Source: Mycolicibacterium gilvum
GTDB taxonomy: Bacteria > Actinomycetota > Actinomycetes > Mycobacteriales > Mycobacteriaceae
Assembly (NCBI RefSeq): GCF_900454025.1
Contig: NZ_UGQM01000001.1
Location: 5,084,001-5,148,000 of the forward strand
DNA: 64,000 bases
Direction: 5' to 3'
The position numbers and the translations under genes were made by a program. Positions 45,371 through 54,731 of the stretch are shown piece by piece. Position 1 is the stretch's first letter; each line of letters starts with the position of its first letter. Below the pieces are notes generated by a model that saw nothing but the letters and a program-made list of their open reading frames with translations, had not been told where the DNA came from and did not search any database.

Positions 45371-46575
45371 CAATCAGCGCAGTGACGCTCGATCCCTACA
45401 ACTACGACTTCCACGAAGACCCGTATCCGTACTACCAGCGCCTGCGCGATGAGGCGCCGCTGTACCGCAACGACGAACTCGGCTTCTGGGCGCTGTCGCG
45501 GCATGCCGATGTGCTGAAGGGCTTCCGCAACAGCACCACGCTGTCGAACAAGTTCGGCGTCTCGCTGGATCCGGCGTCACGCGGGCCGCACGCGTCCAAG
45601 ACGATGTCGTTCCTCGCGATGGACGATCCCGATCATCTGCGGCTGCGCACACTGGTGTCGAAGGGGTTCACCCCCAGGCGCATCCGCGAGCTGGAGCCGC
45701 GTGTCACCGAGATCGCCAACCAGCACCTCGATTCCATGCTGGAGGCGGCGGCCTCGGGTGCCACCGTCGACTACGTCGACGAGTTCGCCGGCAAGCTGCC
45801 CATGGACGTGATCTCCGAACTGATGGGCGTCCCGAACGCCGACCGCGCCCAGGTACGCGCCTGGGCCGATGCGGTGATGCACCGCGAGGACGGCGTCACC
45901 GACGTGCCGGACTCGGCCATCGAGGCATCGCTGAACCTGATCGTCTACTACCAGGAAATGGTCAAGCAGCGACGCACAGCACTGACCGATGACCTGACGT
46001 CGGCACTGCTCGAAGCCGAGATCGACGGTGACCGGTTGACCGACGACGAGATCATCGGCTTCATGTTCCTGATGGTGATCGCCGGGAACGAGACGACCAC
46101 CAAACTGCTTGCCAACGCGGCGTTCTGGGGCCATCGCAACCCCGATCAGCTCGGACCGGTCTTCGACGATCACGAGCGGATTCCGCTGTGGGTCGAGGAG
46201 ACGTTGCGCTATGACACGTCCAGCCAGATCCTCGCCCGCACGGTCGTCGGCGAACTGGAGCTCTACGACACCGTGCTGCCCGACGGGGATGTGGTGCTGC
46301 TGCTCCCCGGGTCGGCGCACCGCGACGAGCGGGTGTTCCAGAATCCCGACGACTTCGTCATCGGTCGGGAGATCGGTTCCAAGCTGATGAGTTTCGGTAG
46401 TGGTGCCCACTTCTGTCTCGGCGCCCACCTGGCGCGCATGGAGGCCCGGGTGGCTCTGGCCGAGTTGTTCAAGCGAATCCGCGGATACGAGGTCGACGAG
46501 GACAACGCCGTCCGCGTCCACTCGAGCAATGTCCGCGGGTTCGCTCATCTTCCAATGTCGGTGTCCCACCGCTGA
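45367..46575 (+). CDS. cytochrome P450, CYP123-like (Rv0766c-type)
   Basis: A 402-residue P450 with haem loop FGSGAHFCLGAHLAR (Cys at about residue 345), I-helix MVIAGNETTTKLL and ExxR in WVEETLR. Length and position match CYP123. Substrate is not known. It is the second gene of the run TetR-CYP123-SDR-CYP51-ferredoxin-NTF2-like, and the ferredoxin probably serves both P450s. Confidence 0.92.
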   Translation: MTISAVTLDPYNYDFHEDPYPYYQRLRDEAPLYRNDELGFWALSRHADVLKGFRNSTTLSNKFGVSLDPASRGPHASKTMSFLAMDDPDHLRLRTLVSKGFTPRRIRELEPRVTEIANQHLDSMLEAAASGATVDYVDEFAGKLPMDVISELMGVPNADRAQVRAWADAVMHREDGVTDVPDSAIEASLNLIVYYQEMVKQRRTALTDDLTSALLEAEIDGDRLTDDEIIGFMFLMVIAGNETTTKLLANAAFWGHRNPDQLGPVFDDHERIPLWVEETLRYDTSSQILARTVVGELELYDTVLPDGDVVLLLPGSAHRDERVFQNPDDFVIGREIGSKLMSFGSGAHFCLGAHLARMEARVALAELFKRIRGYEVDEDNAVRVHSSNVRGFAHLPMSVSHR

Positions 46576-46587
46576 AAGGCCCTCTGA

Positions 46588-47412
46588 ATGCCACGTTTCG
46601 ATCCTCTCCCCGACCGTCGCCCCGCACTGGTCGCCGGCGCCTCCTCCGGGATCGGTGAGGCGACCGCGATCAGACTGGCCGCCAACGGTTTTCCTGTGGC
46701 TCTCGGCGCCCGACGGGTCGAGAAGCTCGAGGAGATCGTCGGCAAGATCCGCGCCGACGGTGGTGAGGCGATCGCGGTGCACCTCGACGTGACCGACCCG
46801 GATTCCGTCAAGGCCGCCGTCGAACAGACCACCTCGCAACTCGGTGACATCGAGGTGCTCGTCGCCGGTGCGGGCGACACCTACTTCGGCAAGCTCGACT
46901 CGATCAGCACCGAGCAGTTCGAATCGCAGATCCAGATCCATCTGATCGGGGCCAACCGGGTCGCGACCGCGGTGCTGCCCGGCATGATCGAGCGCCGCCG
47001 GGGCGATCTGATCTTCGTCGGATCCGACGTGGCACTGCGGCAACGGCCGCACATGGGTGCGTATGGGGCGGCCAAGGCGGCGCTGGTCGCGATGGTCACC
47101 AACTACCAGATGGAGCTCGAAGGCACCGGCGTGCGCGCGTCGATCGTGCATCCCGGCCCCACCAAGACCTCGATGGGTTGGAGTCTGCCCGCGGACTTGA
47201 TCGGGCCGGCGTTGGAGGACTGGGCCAAATGGGGTCAGGCTCGCCACGACTACTTCCTGCGCGCCGACGACCTCGCCAGGGCCATCACCTTCGTCGCCGA
47301 GACGCCGCGCGGCGGATTCATCGCGAACATGGAGTTGCAGCCCGAGGCGCCGCTGTCGGAGGCCAAAGACCGCCAGAAGCTCGCACTCGGTGAAGAAGGG
47401 ATGCCGTCATGA
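46588..47412 (+). CDS. SDR family oxidoreductase (Rv0765c-type)
   Basis: A 274-residue classical SDR: LVAGASSGIGEATAIRL, GARRVEKLEEI (basic residues after strand 2 favour NADP(H)), catalytic Ser in LIFVGSDVALRQRPHMGAYGAAKAAL with Tyr-x-x-x-Lys as YGAAK. Located between CYP123 and CYP51 with a 12-nt gap, it may reduce or oxidise a sterol-like hydroxyl/ketone made by one of them. RBS AAAGG. Confidence 0.9.
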   Translation: MPRFDPLPDRRPALVAGASSGIGEATAIRLAANGFPVALGARRVEKLEEIVGKIRADGGEAIAVHLDVTDPDSVKAAVEQTTSQLGDIEVLVAGAGDTYFGKLDSISTEQFESQIQIHLIGANRVATAVLPGMIERRRGDLIFVGSDVALRQRPHMGAYGAAKAALVAMVTNYQMELEGTGVRASIVHPGPTKTSMGWSLPADLIGPALEDWAKWGQARHDYFLRADDLARAITFVAETPRGGFIANMELQPEAPLSEAKDRQKLALGEEGMPS

Positions 47413-47467
47413 CGCCGCGACACGACGATGCGCCGCGAGGAACGAGCAGGCGAGGAGAAGTGAGCAA
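47413..47467. other. short spacer before cyp51
   Basis: 55 nt with purine-rich GCGAGGAACGAGCAGGCGAGG-like repeats ending in the cyp51 ribosome site GGAGAAG; similar GAGCGA-rich strings occur before other genes here (for example 28335-28355). No separate gene. Confidence 0.4.
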
Positions 47468-49047
<1,580 letters not shown>

Positions 49048-49049
49048 TC

Positions 49050-49589
49050 ATGGCGTCACGTGAGCAATTGGAAGACTGGGTGCAGCGCTGGCTGAAGGCC
49101 AACCAGGACGCCGAGAAGGCCGGCGACTGGAAGCCGCTCGCGGAGTTCTACACCGACGATGCGACCTACGGCTGGAACATCGGCCCCAAGGAAGACGTCA
49201 TGTGCGTCGGCAAGACCGAGATCCGCGACATCGCCCTGGGGCTGGAGATGGAGGGCCTGGAGAACTGGGTCTACGAATACCAGCGCACGCTGATCGACGA
49301 GAAGCAGAACGAGATCGTCGGCTTCTGGAAGCAGGTTGCCAACCGGACCGACGGCACACAGACCGAGATCTACGGCATCGGCGGCAGCTGGTTCCGCCTC
49401 AACGATCAGCTGTTGATCGAGTGGCAGCGCGACTTCTTCGACTTCGGCCACGTCGTGAAGGGTTACGCGAAGCTGATCGAGTCGGGCGACCTGACCCCGA
49501 CCATGCAGAAGCGCATCGAGCGGTCGCTGTCGGGTGAGCGGCTGCCCGGCTACTACCCGATCGGAGAGGCGCCCGCTCCCATTTGGTGA
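49050..49589 (+). CDS. NTF2-like conserved protein (Rv0762c-type)
   Basis: A 179-residue protein with an NTF2/SnoaL-type cone fold inferred from ADDW-like N-terminal helices (VQRWLKANQDAEKAGDWKPL), AEFYTDDATYGWNIGP and the later strands IGGSWFRLNDQLLIEWQRDFF. Such folds bind hydrophobic ligands or isomerise ketosteroids. It starts 2 nt after the ferredoxin stop and is the last gene before a palindrome-containing intergenic space, so it closes the CYP51 operon. Its partner substrate is unknown. Confidence 0.82.
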   Translation: MASREQLEDWVQRWLKANQDAEKAGDWKPLAEFYTDDATYGWNIGPKEDVMCVGKTEIRDIALGLEMEGLENWVYEYQRTLIDEKQNEIVGFWKQVANRTDGTQTEIYGIGGSWFRLNDQLLIEWQRDFFDFGHVVKGYAKLIESGDLTPTMQKRIERSLSGERLPGYYPIGEAPAPIW

Positions 49590-49597
49590 GCTCACCA

Positions 49598-49613
49598 CCA
49601 AGCGGTTGCTTGG
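49598..49613. repeat. short hairpin after the CYP51 operon
   Basis: CCAAGC-GGTT-GCTTGG, perfect 6-bp arms, 9 nt after the NTF2-like stop. It may terminate or stabilise the 3' end of the CYP51 mRNA. Confidence 0.45.
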
Positions 49614-49632
49614 GGGCGTTGTGATGTGGCTA

Positions 49633-49649
49633 ACTAGAGCCTCTAGTCT
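49633..49649 (+). promoter_or_regulatory. operator-like palindrome over the adhB promoter
   Basis: ACTAGAG-C-CTCTAGT (49633-49647) is a perfect 7-bp-arm palindrome. Its right arm overlaps a -10 candidate TAGTCT (49644-49649), about 40 bp before the adhB start, so it is well placed for repression. Confidence 0.55.
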
Positions 49650-49690
49650 TGAGTCAGTAGCTCTATGGATGAAGCACGGAAGCAGGAGAG

Positions 49691-50821
49691 ATGAAGACCA
49701 AAGGCGCCCTGATCTGGGAATTCAATCAGCCATGGTCGATCGAGGAGATCGAGATCGGCGACCCCGTCAAGGACGAGGTCAAGATCCAGATGGAAGCGTC
49801 GGGCATGTGCCATTCCGACCACCACCTGGTGACCGGCGACATCCCGATGGCCGGCTTCCCGGTCCTCGGCGGCCACGAGGGCGCCGGCATCGTGACCGAG
49901 GTCGGCCCGGGAGTCGAGGGGCTCGAACCCGGCGATCACGTCGTGCTGTCCTTCATCCCGTCCTGTGGCGCGTGCCCGTCCTGCCAGGCTGGTCTGCGCA
50001 ACCTGTGTGACCTCGGCGCGATGCTGCTGCAGGGCACCGCCGTCTCCGACAACACCCACCGCATCCACGCCGCCGACGGCACCCCGGTCATCCCGATGAC
50101 CCTGCTGGGTACCTTCAGCCCGTACATGGTCGTGCACAAGAGCTCGGTCGTGAAGATCGATCCGTCCATCCCGTTCGAGGTGGCCTGCCTCGTGGGTTGC
50201 GGTGTGACCACCGGCTACGGCTCGGCGGTGCGCAGCGCCGACGTGCGTCCCGGCGACGACGTCGTCATCGCCGGCATCGGCGGTGTCGGCATGGGTGCGC
50301 TGCAGGGTGCACTCAACGCAGGCGCCCGCAACATCTTCGCGATCGACCCCGTCGAGTGGAAGCGCGACCAGGCCCTGAAGTTCGGCGCCACCCACGCCTA
50401 CCCCGACATCTTCAGCGCCATGGCCGGCGTCGCCGAGCTCACGCAGGGCCGGATGGCCGCCAAGACCATCATCACCACCGGTGAGCTGCACGGCGAGGAG
50501 ATCGACAACTACCTCAACATCACCTCCAAGGGTGGGACGTGCGTGGTGACCGCGGTCGCCAACATGGCCAAATCCGATGTGACGCTGAACCTGTCGATGC
50601 TGACCCTGCTGCAGAAGAACCTGCAGGGCACCATCTTCGGCGGCGGCAACCCGCACCACGACATCCCACAGCTGCTGTCGATGTACAAGGCCGGCCGCCT
50701 CAACCTCGACGACATGGTCACCCGGCAGTACAAGCTGGAGCAGATCAACGACGGCTACAAGGACATGCTGGAAGGCAAGAACATCCGCGGCGTCATCCGC
50801 TACACCGACGCCGACCGGTAA
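49691..50821 (+). CDS. adhB: zinc-dependent alcohol dehydrogenase, NDMA-dependent type (Rv0761c-type)
   Basis: A 376-residue medium-chain dehydrogenase. The catalytic zinc site is Cys in ASGMCHSDHHLV, His-Glu in LGGHEGAG and Cys in CLVGCGVTTG; the structural zinc cysteines are in CGACPSCQAGLRNLC. The Rossmann motif is AGIGGVGMGALQGAL. Sequence and length fit the NDMA-dependent (Rxyl_3153-like) subfamily that co-occurs with mycofactocin, the peptide cofactor thought to recycle its tightly bound NAD. Ribosome site AGGAG. Its own palindrome-covered promoter separates it from the CYP51 operon. Confidence 0.92.
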   Translation: MKTKGALIWEFNQPWSIEEIEIGDPVKDEVKIQMEASGMCHSDHHLVTGDIPMAGFPVLGGHEGAGIVTEVGPGVEGLEPGDHVVLSFIPSCGACPSCQAGLRNLCDLGAMLLQGTAVSDNTHRIHAADGTPVIPMTLLGTFSPYMVVHKSSVVKIDPSIPFEVACLVGCGVTTGYGSAVRSADVRPGDDVVIAGIGGVGMGALQGALNAGARNIFAIDPVEWKRDQALKFGATHAYPDIFSAMAGVAELTQGRMAAKTIITTGELHGEEIDNYLNITSKGGTCVVTAVANMAKSDVTLNLSMLTLLQKNLQGTIFGGGNPHHDIPQLLSMYKAGRLNLDDMVTRQYKLEQINDGYKDMLEGKNIRGVIRYTDADR

Positions 50822-50833
50822 CCCCAGACCCTT

Positions 50834-50900
50834 TCCGCCGAAATTGCATTCCAGCAGACGAAGTTCGAGTAAAGCCCTGCTGGAATGCAATTTCGGCGGA
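50834..50900. repeat. dispersed palindromic repeat, perfect copy
   Basis: Arms 50834-50857 and 50877-50900 are exact 24-bp reverse complements (core CGCCGAAATTGCATTCCAG) around a 19-nt loop. The element lies 13 nt after the adhB stop and 20 nt before the SnoaL-like start within one operon, and shares its arm with the degenerate copy at 29011-29075. It could reduce or process the downstream message. Confidence 0.85.
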
Positions 50901-50920
50901 GGTCGGACCGAAGGAGTCAG

Positions 50921-51355
50921 ATGACCGAGACGGCAGAAGACCTGTCACCGGTGGTCGCGGCGTCGCGCAACTCGTGGCGCTGCGTGCAGACCGGGGACCG
51001 CGAGGGCTGGCTGGCCCTGATGTCCGACGACATCGTCGTCGAGGATCCGATCGGAGAGGCCGTCACCAACCCCGACGGCACCGGCGTGCGCGGCAAGGCG
51101 GCCCTCGCCGCGTTCTACGACACCAACATCGGTCCCAACACGCTGCGCGTCACGTGCGAGGAGACGTTCCCGTCCAGCAGCCCGACCGAGATCGCCTACA
51201 TCCTGGTGCTGGAGACCACCTTCCCGAACGGTTTCGTGGCCACGGTCCGCGGTGTGTTCACCTACCGCGTCGACGACGCCGGGCTGATCACCAACCTGCG
51301 CGGCTACTGGAACATGGATGCGATGACATTCTCCGAGGCGGAGAAGGCGGATTAG
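50921..51355 (+). CDS. SnoaL/ketosteroid-isomerase-like protein (Rv0760c-type)
   Basis: A 144-residue NTF2-fold protein. The N-terminal helices (VVAASRNSWRCVQTGDREGW) are followed by LALMSDDIVVEDPIGEAV, where acidic residues line the pocket as in ketosteroid isomerases; the central strands are FVATVRGVFTYRVDDAGLI. Rv0760c has the ketosteroid isomerase fold. RBS AAGGAG before ATG 50921. It overlaps the downstream SDR gene at its stop, so the two are coupled. Confidence 0.88.
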   Translation: MTETAEDLSPVVAASRNSWRCVQTGDREGWLALMSDDIVVEDPIGEAVTNPDGTGVRGKAALAAFYDTNIGPNTLRVTCEETFPSSSPTEIAYILVLETTFPNGFVATVRGVFTYRVDDAGLITNLRGYWNMDAMTFSEAEKAD

Positions 51356-52205
51356 CCGTCCGCTTGCCGGCCGCGCCGCAGTCGTCGTCGGCGGTACGCG
51401 CGGAGTCGGCCTGGCGGTCGCCGAACTGCTCACCACTCTCGGTGCGCGGGTCGTGGTCAACGGCCGCGACCCTGATGCCGCACACGAAGCGGCACAACGC
51501 ATTCCGGGTGCCCTCGCGCACCCGGGTTCCCCCGCCGACCCGGCGGTCGCCGACGCCCTGATCGACACCTGCGTGCGCGAGTTCGGCCGCATCGACATCC
51601 TGATCAACTGTGCGGGCACCGCCGAACCCCAGGGATCGTCGATTCTGAACGTCACGAGCGCGCAGTTCCGGGAGCTGCTGGACGCGCACCTGGGAACCAC
51701 GTTCGAGACCTGCCGCGCCGCAGCGCCTGTGATGGTGGCCCAGGGTGGCGGCGCCATCGTGAACACCGGCTCGTTCGCGTTCCTCGGCGACTACGGCGGC
51801 ACCGGCTACCCGGCCGGCAAAGGCGCGGTCAACTCGCTGACACTGGCGATCGCCGCCGAACTCGCCGAGCACGGAGTGCGCGCGAACGTGGTGTGCCCGG
51901 GCGCGAAGACACGCCTGTCGACAGGGCCGGAGTACGAATCGCACATCACCGAACTGAACCGGCGGGGCCTGCTCGACGACGTCAGCTTCCAGGGCGCTCT
52001 CGACGCCGCGCCGCCGGAATACGTCGCACCCACCTATGCGTACCTGGCGTCAGATCTCGCCACGCAGGTGACGGGCCAGATCTTCATCGCCGCAGGCGGT
52101 TTCGTCGGCCGCTTCGAGCGGCAGACGCCGTCGCTCGTGGCCTACCGCGGGCACGACGACGAGCCGCCGTGGACCTTCGAGGAGATCGCCGCGCAGGTCC
52201 GCTAG
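51351..52205 (+). CDS. SDR family oxidoreductase with apparent ATT start
   Basis: A 284-residue SDR: Rossmann motif VVVGGTRGVGLAVAELL at about residues 11-27, NCAGTAEPQG, catalytic Ser in IVNTGSFAFLGDYGGTGYPAGKG with Tyr-x-x-x-Lys as YPAGK, and GQIFIAAGGFVGRF. The first in-frame ATG/GTG/TTG (GTG 51453) lies after the cofactor motif and would destroy the fold. Between the upstream in-frame stop (51324) and the motif, the plausible initiator is ATT 51351, in ATTAG overlapping the TAG of the SnoaL gene, with GGCGGAGAAGG upstream. I infer coupled initiation at ATT; CTT or an assembly error are alternatives. Confidence 0.75.
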   Translation: MSRPLAGRAAVVVGGTRGVGLAVAELLTTLGARVVVNGRDPDAAHEAAQRIPGALAHPGSPADPAVADALIDTCVREFGRIDILINCAGTAEPQGSSILNVTSAQFRELLDAHLGTTFETCRAAAPVMVAQGGGAIVNTGSFAFLGDYGGTGYPAGKGAVNSLTLAIAAELAEHGVRANVVCPGAKTRLSTGPEYESHITELNRRGLLDDVSFQGALDAAPPEYVAPTYAYLASDLATQVTGQIFIAAGGFVGRFERQTPSLVAYRGHDDEPPWTFEEIAAQVR

Positions 52206-53126
52206 TCAGCGCACCTGCGGTCTGATCTCCTCGATCACCCACTGCGCGTAGTCGAGGTACTCCTCGACGCCTCTGACCTTCGGGATCGGCACCGCGCTGA
52301 CCGTGACGCCCTGCTCCCCCAGCCAGTTCAGCTTGTCGACGATCTCGGCGGCACTCATCCCGGGGCGGGCGTGCGGATCCTTCTGTGCGACATGGCCTTC
52401 ACCCACCCGGTTGGTGCCCAGCCCGTGCACGACGTCGAACGGCCGGCCGTCATACCCGTCCTGCGACTTGATGAACTCCACCCGCTCGGCGATCTTCTCC
52501 GGTGGTGTCAGGAACGACCACCACCCGGACGCGTACTTGGCCGCGCGACGCAGCGCCGCATCGGCGTCACCGCCGATCCAGATCGGCAGGTGCGGCCTCT
52601 GCACGGGTTTCGGCTCGAACGCGATCTCGTCGAACGACACGTACCGGCCGTCGAAGCTCGGCGAGTCGCTGGTCCACAACTCCACGATGGCCGCGAGATA
52701 CTCGTCGGCGATGCGGCCGCGCTCGCGGAACGGCACACCGAGTGCGTCGAATTCGCCCTTCAGCCATCCGACCCCGAACGTGACCATCATGCGGCCGCCG
52801 CTCATCCAGTCCGCGGTCGCCAGGGCCTTGGCCAGCACGATCGGATGCTGCAACGGCAGCACGGTGATACACGAGTTCAGCCGGATCCTGTCGGTGGCCC
52901 CGGCGAGATACGCCTGCGCCACCGTGGACTGAAGATAGTGCGGGCCCGACAACTCGAGGTGCTCGGTCGGGATCACGAAATGCTCTGGAACGGCGATCAT
53001 GTCGTAGCCCCACGCGTCCGCGCACCTGGCCATCCGCGTCTGGTCGGCACCCGTCACCGATGCCTCCCACGGCTGGGACATCGCCGGCAGGCGCAGCATG
53101 TGTGGCAGCGGGAAGACGAACTGCAT
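52206..53126 (-). CDS. LLM-class (luciferase-like) F420-dependent oxidoreductase
   Basis: A 306-residue TIM-barrel protein of the bacterial luciferase/F420 superfamily. Supporting motifs are GYDMIAVPEHFVIP, LNSCITVLPLQHPIVLAKALATADWMSGGR, TFGVGWLKGEFDALGVPFRERGR and RPHLPIWIGGDADAALRRAAKYASGW. It probably uses coenzyme F420 to reduce or oxidise a secondary alcohol, ketone or hydrophobic compound. It ends directly against the opposite SDR gene and follows the mycofactocin-type SDR by 7 nt on its strand. Confidence 0.9.
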   Translation of the reverse strand: MQFVFPLPHMLRLPAMSQPWEASVTGADQTRMARCADAWGYDMIAVPEHFVIPTEHLELSGPHYLQSTVAQAYLAGATDRIRLNSCITVLPLQHPIVLAKALATADWMSGGRMMVTFGVGWLKGEFDALGVPFRERGRIADEYLAAIVELWTSDSPSFDGRYVSFDEIAFEPKPVQRPHLPIWIGGDADAALRRAAKYASGWWSFLTPPEKIAERVEFIKSQDGYDGRPFDVVHGLGTNRVGEGHVAQKDPHARPGMSAAEIVDKLNWLGEQGVTVSAVPIPKVRGVEEYLDYAQWVIEEIRPQVR

Positions 53127-53133
53127 CAGCGGG

Positions 53134-53973
53134 CTACTTCAGCATGCTGCCGGCGTCGACGGTGACGGGCAGACCGGTGATGTACCGGGCCTCGTCGGAG
53201 GCAAGGAACAGCACCGCGTTGCTGATGTCGCGCGGCTCGACCCAGCCGACAGGAAGCACGTGCATGAACTGGGCGGCGACGGCGAGATCGTCGGGGCCCG
53301 GGTTCTCCAGGTCGGGCCGGAACAGCTTCATGGTCCCCTCGTTCATGAACAGCGGAGTGTTCACGTTGGTCGGGCACACCGCGTTGACACGGATCGAATG
53401 CTGCCCCAGTTCGACGGCGAAGGTCCGCATCAGGCCGATCACGCCGTGCTTGGCGGCGATGTAGTGACCGGTGTGCGGGTACGGCTTGAGCCCGCCCACC
53501 GAACTGGTCAGGATGATCGATCCACCGTTGCCGCCGGCAAGCAGGTGCGGCACAGCGGCTTTCACCGACTTCCAGACACCGGAGAGGTTGACGTCGATCA
53601 TGTCGTTCCAGTCTTCTTCGCTGGTGTGGTCCAGCGTCTGACCGCCGTTGCCGATTCCGGCGTTCGCGACGACGATGTCCAGTCGGCCCAACTGCTCGAC
53701 GCCCGAGTCGACAGCTGCCTTGACGGCGGCGAAGTCGCGGACATCCACCTGCTCAGAGACGATGCGGCGCCCGGTGCCCTTGACGAGGTCGACCGTCTGC
53801 GCCAGATCGTCGGGTGTCGCAGGCGGGATGTCGGTGTGGGTACTGATCGGCCCACAGACGTCGATCGCGATGATGTCGGCGCCCTCTTCGGCCAGTCGCA
53901 CCGCGTGACTGCGGCCCTGCCCGCGCGCGGCGCCCGTGATGAACGCGACTTTACCTTCGACCCGACCGCCCAT
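53134..53973 (-). CDS. mycofactocin-coupled SDR oxidoreductase
   Basis: A 279-residue SDR of the carveol-dehydrogenase-like group: GKVAFITGAARGQGRSHAV, the insert-containing DIIAIDVCGPISTHTDIPPA and ATPDDLAQTVDLVKGTGRRI, NAGIGNGGQ, Ser in IILTSSVGGLKPYPHTGHYIAAKHG with Tyr-x-x-x-Lys as YIAAK. The insertion after strand 2 is the mark of the mycofactocin-associated family, which holds NAD non-exchangeably. ATG 53973. It is transcribed toward the LLM gene from a promoter region with a GATCGATC operator shared with the TetR gene. Confidence 0.9.
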   Translation of the reverse strand: MGGRVEGKVAFITGAARGQGRSHAVRLAEEGADIIAIDVCGPISTHTDIPPATPDDLAQTVDLVKGTGRRIVSEQVDVRDFAAVKAAVDSGVEQLGRLDIVVANAGIGNGGQTLDHTSEEDWNDMIDVNLSGVWKSVKAAVPHLLAGGNGGSIILTSSVGGLKPYPHTGHYIAAKHGVIGLMRTFAVELGQHSIRVNAVCPTNVNTPLFMNEGTMKLFRPDLENPGPDDLAVAAQFMHVLPVGWVEPRDISNAVLFLASDEARYITGLPVTVDAGSMLK

Positions 53974-54004
53974 GTGGCACCTCAATCCAACCCGATAGTC
54001 AACT

Positions 54005-54020
54005 TTTGTCGATCGATCAG
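54005..54020. promoter_or_regulatory. operator-like site between the SDR and TetR genes
   Basis: CGATCGATCAG at 54010-54020 shares 13 of 16 bases, in the best alignment, with the perfect palindrome at 54704-54719. It lies 32-47 bp upstream of the SDR start. Confidence 0.5.
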
Positions 54021-54046
54021 GAGCGTGACACCGATCACCCGAACTG

Positions 54047-54631
54047 TCAACCACCGGGTTCCGCGGCCAGCAGTGCGAGCTGCCGATCCACCCAGGCCCG
54101 CATCTCCTCGTGCCCGAGCGTCACACCGACGGCGTCCTCGTTGCACAGACTGCGTGCGATCTGGGCGATCAGCATCGAGACCACCACCGGCGGATGTTCC
54201 TGTAGATCAACACCGTTGGCCCGCAGCGCGACGGTGACGGCGGCCGTCTCGATGTCGCGCACCCGCTCGGCGTACGCCTTCAACTCCACCCGGATCGCCT
54301 TGCGATGGTTGGCCAGCGCCATGAACTCGGCGTTCAGGCCGGTCCTACCGGCCTCGCTGTTGATCAGCCAGAGCGCGCGCAACGGGTCGTCGTTGGTCAG
54401 TGCCGCCCGCATGTGTTCCAGCGAGCTTTCGCCGCCGACGCGCAACACCTCGACGAAAAGGTCGTCCATGGTCGGGAAGTAGTAGTAAACCAGAGCCTGT
54501 TTGACGCCGGCCTCGGCGGCGACCCGTCGTGACGTCGCGGCCGCATATCCCTCGTCGCGCATGACTTTCGCGGTCGCCTCGATCAGACGGCCGCGGGCAT
54601 CGGCAGGGCGCGACTTCGCCGCCGCCGGCAT
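54047..54631 (-). CDS. TetR family regulator
   Basis: A 194-residue TetR protein from ATG 54631 (MPAAAKSRPADARGRLIEAT). HTH TSRRVAAEAGVKQALVYYYF at about residues 33-52. The longer frame from ATG 54694 is rejected because the -10 element TAGAAT (54693-54698 on the minus strand) overlaps that codon. A perfect palindrome CTGATCGATCGATCAG lies just upstream of the -10, and a related site lies past the 3' end before the SDR gene. It is divergent from a P450-SDR pair. Confidence 0.88.
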   Translation of the reverse strand: MPAAAKSRPADARGRLIEATAKVMRDEGYAAATSRRVAAEAGVKQALVYYYFPTMDDLFVEVLRVGGESSLEHMRAALTNDDPLRALWLINSEAGRTGLNAEFMALANHRKAIRVELKAYAERVRDIETAAVTVALRANGVDLQEHPPVVVSMLIAQIARSLCNEDAVGVTLGHEEMRAWVDRQLALLAAEPGG

Positions 54632-54692
54632 CAGCGGCCACCCGGGCGCGCAGTGCTTGACCGTGCCTCGAGCGCCATGGTAAGCATGGCGC

Positions 54693-54719
54693 ATTCTAGC
54701 AGTCTGATCGATCGATCAG
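54693..54719 (-). promoter_or_regulatory. TetR promoter with perfect 16-bp palindromic operator
   Basis: CTGATCGATCGATCAG (54704-54719) adjoins the minus-strand -10 TAGAAT (54693-54698), occupying the -35/-10 spacer. It also lies 12 bp before the divergent P450 start, so one bound dimer could shut both directions. Confidence 0.65.
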
Positions 54720-54731
54720 GCAAGCGAAAGG

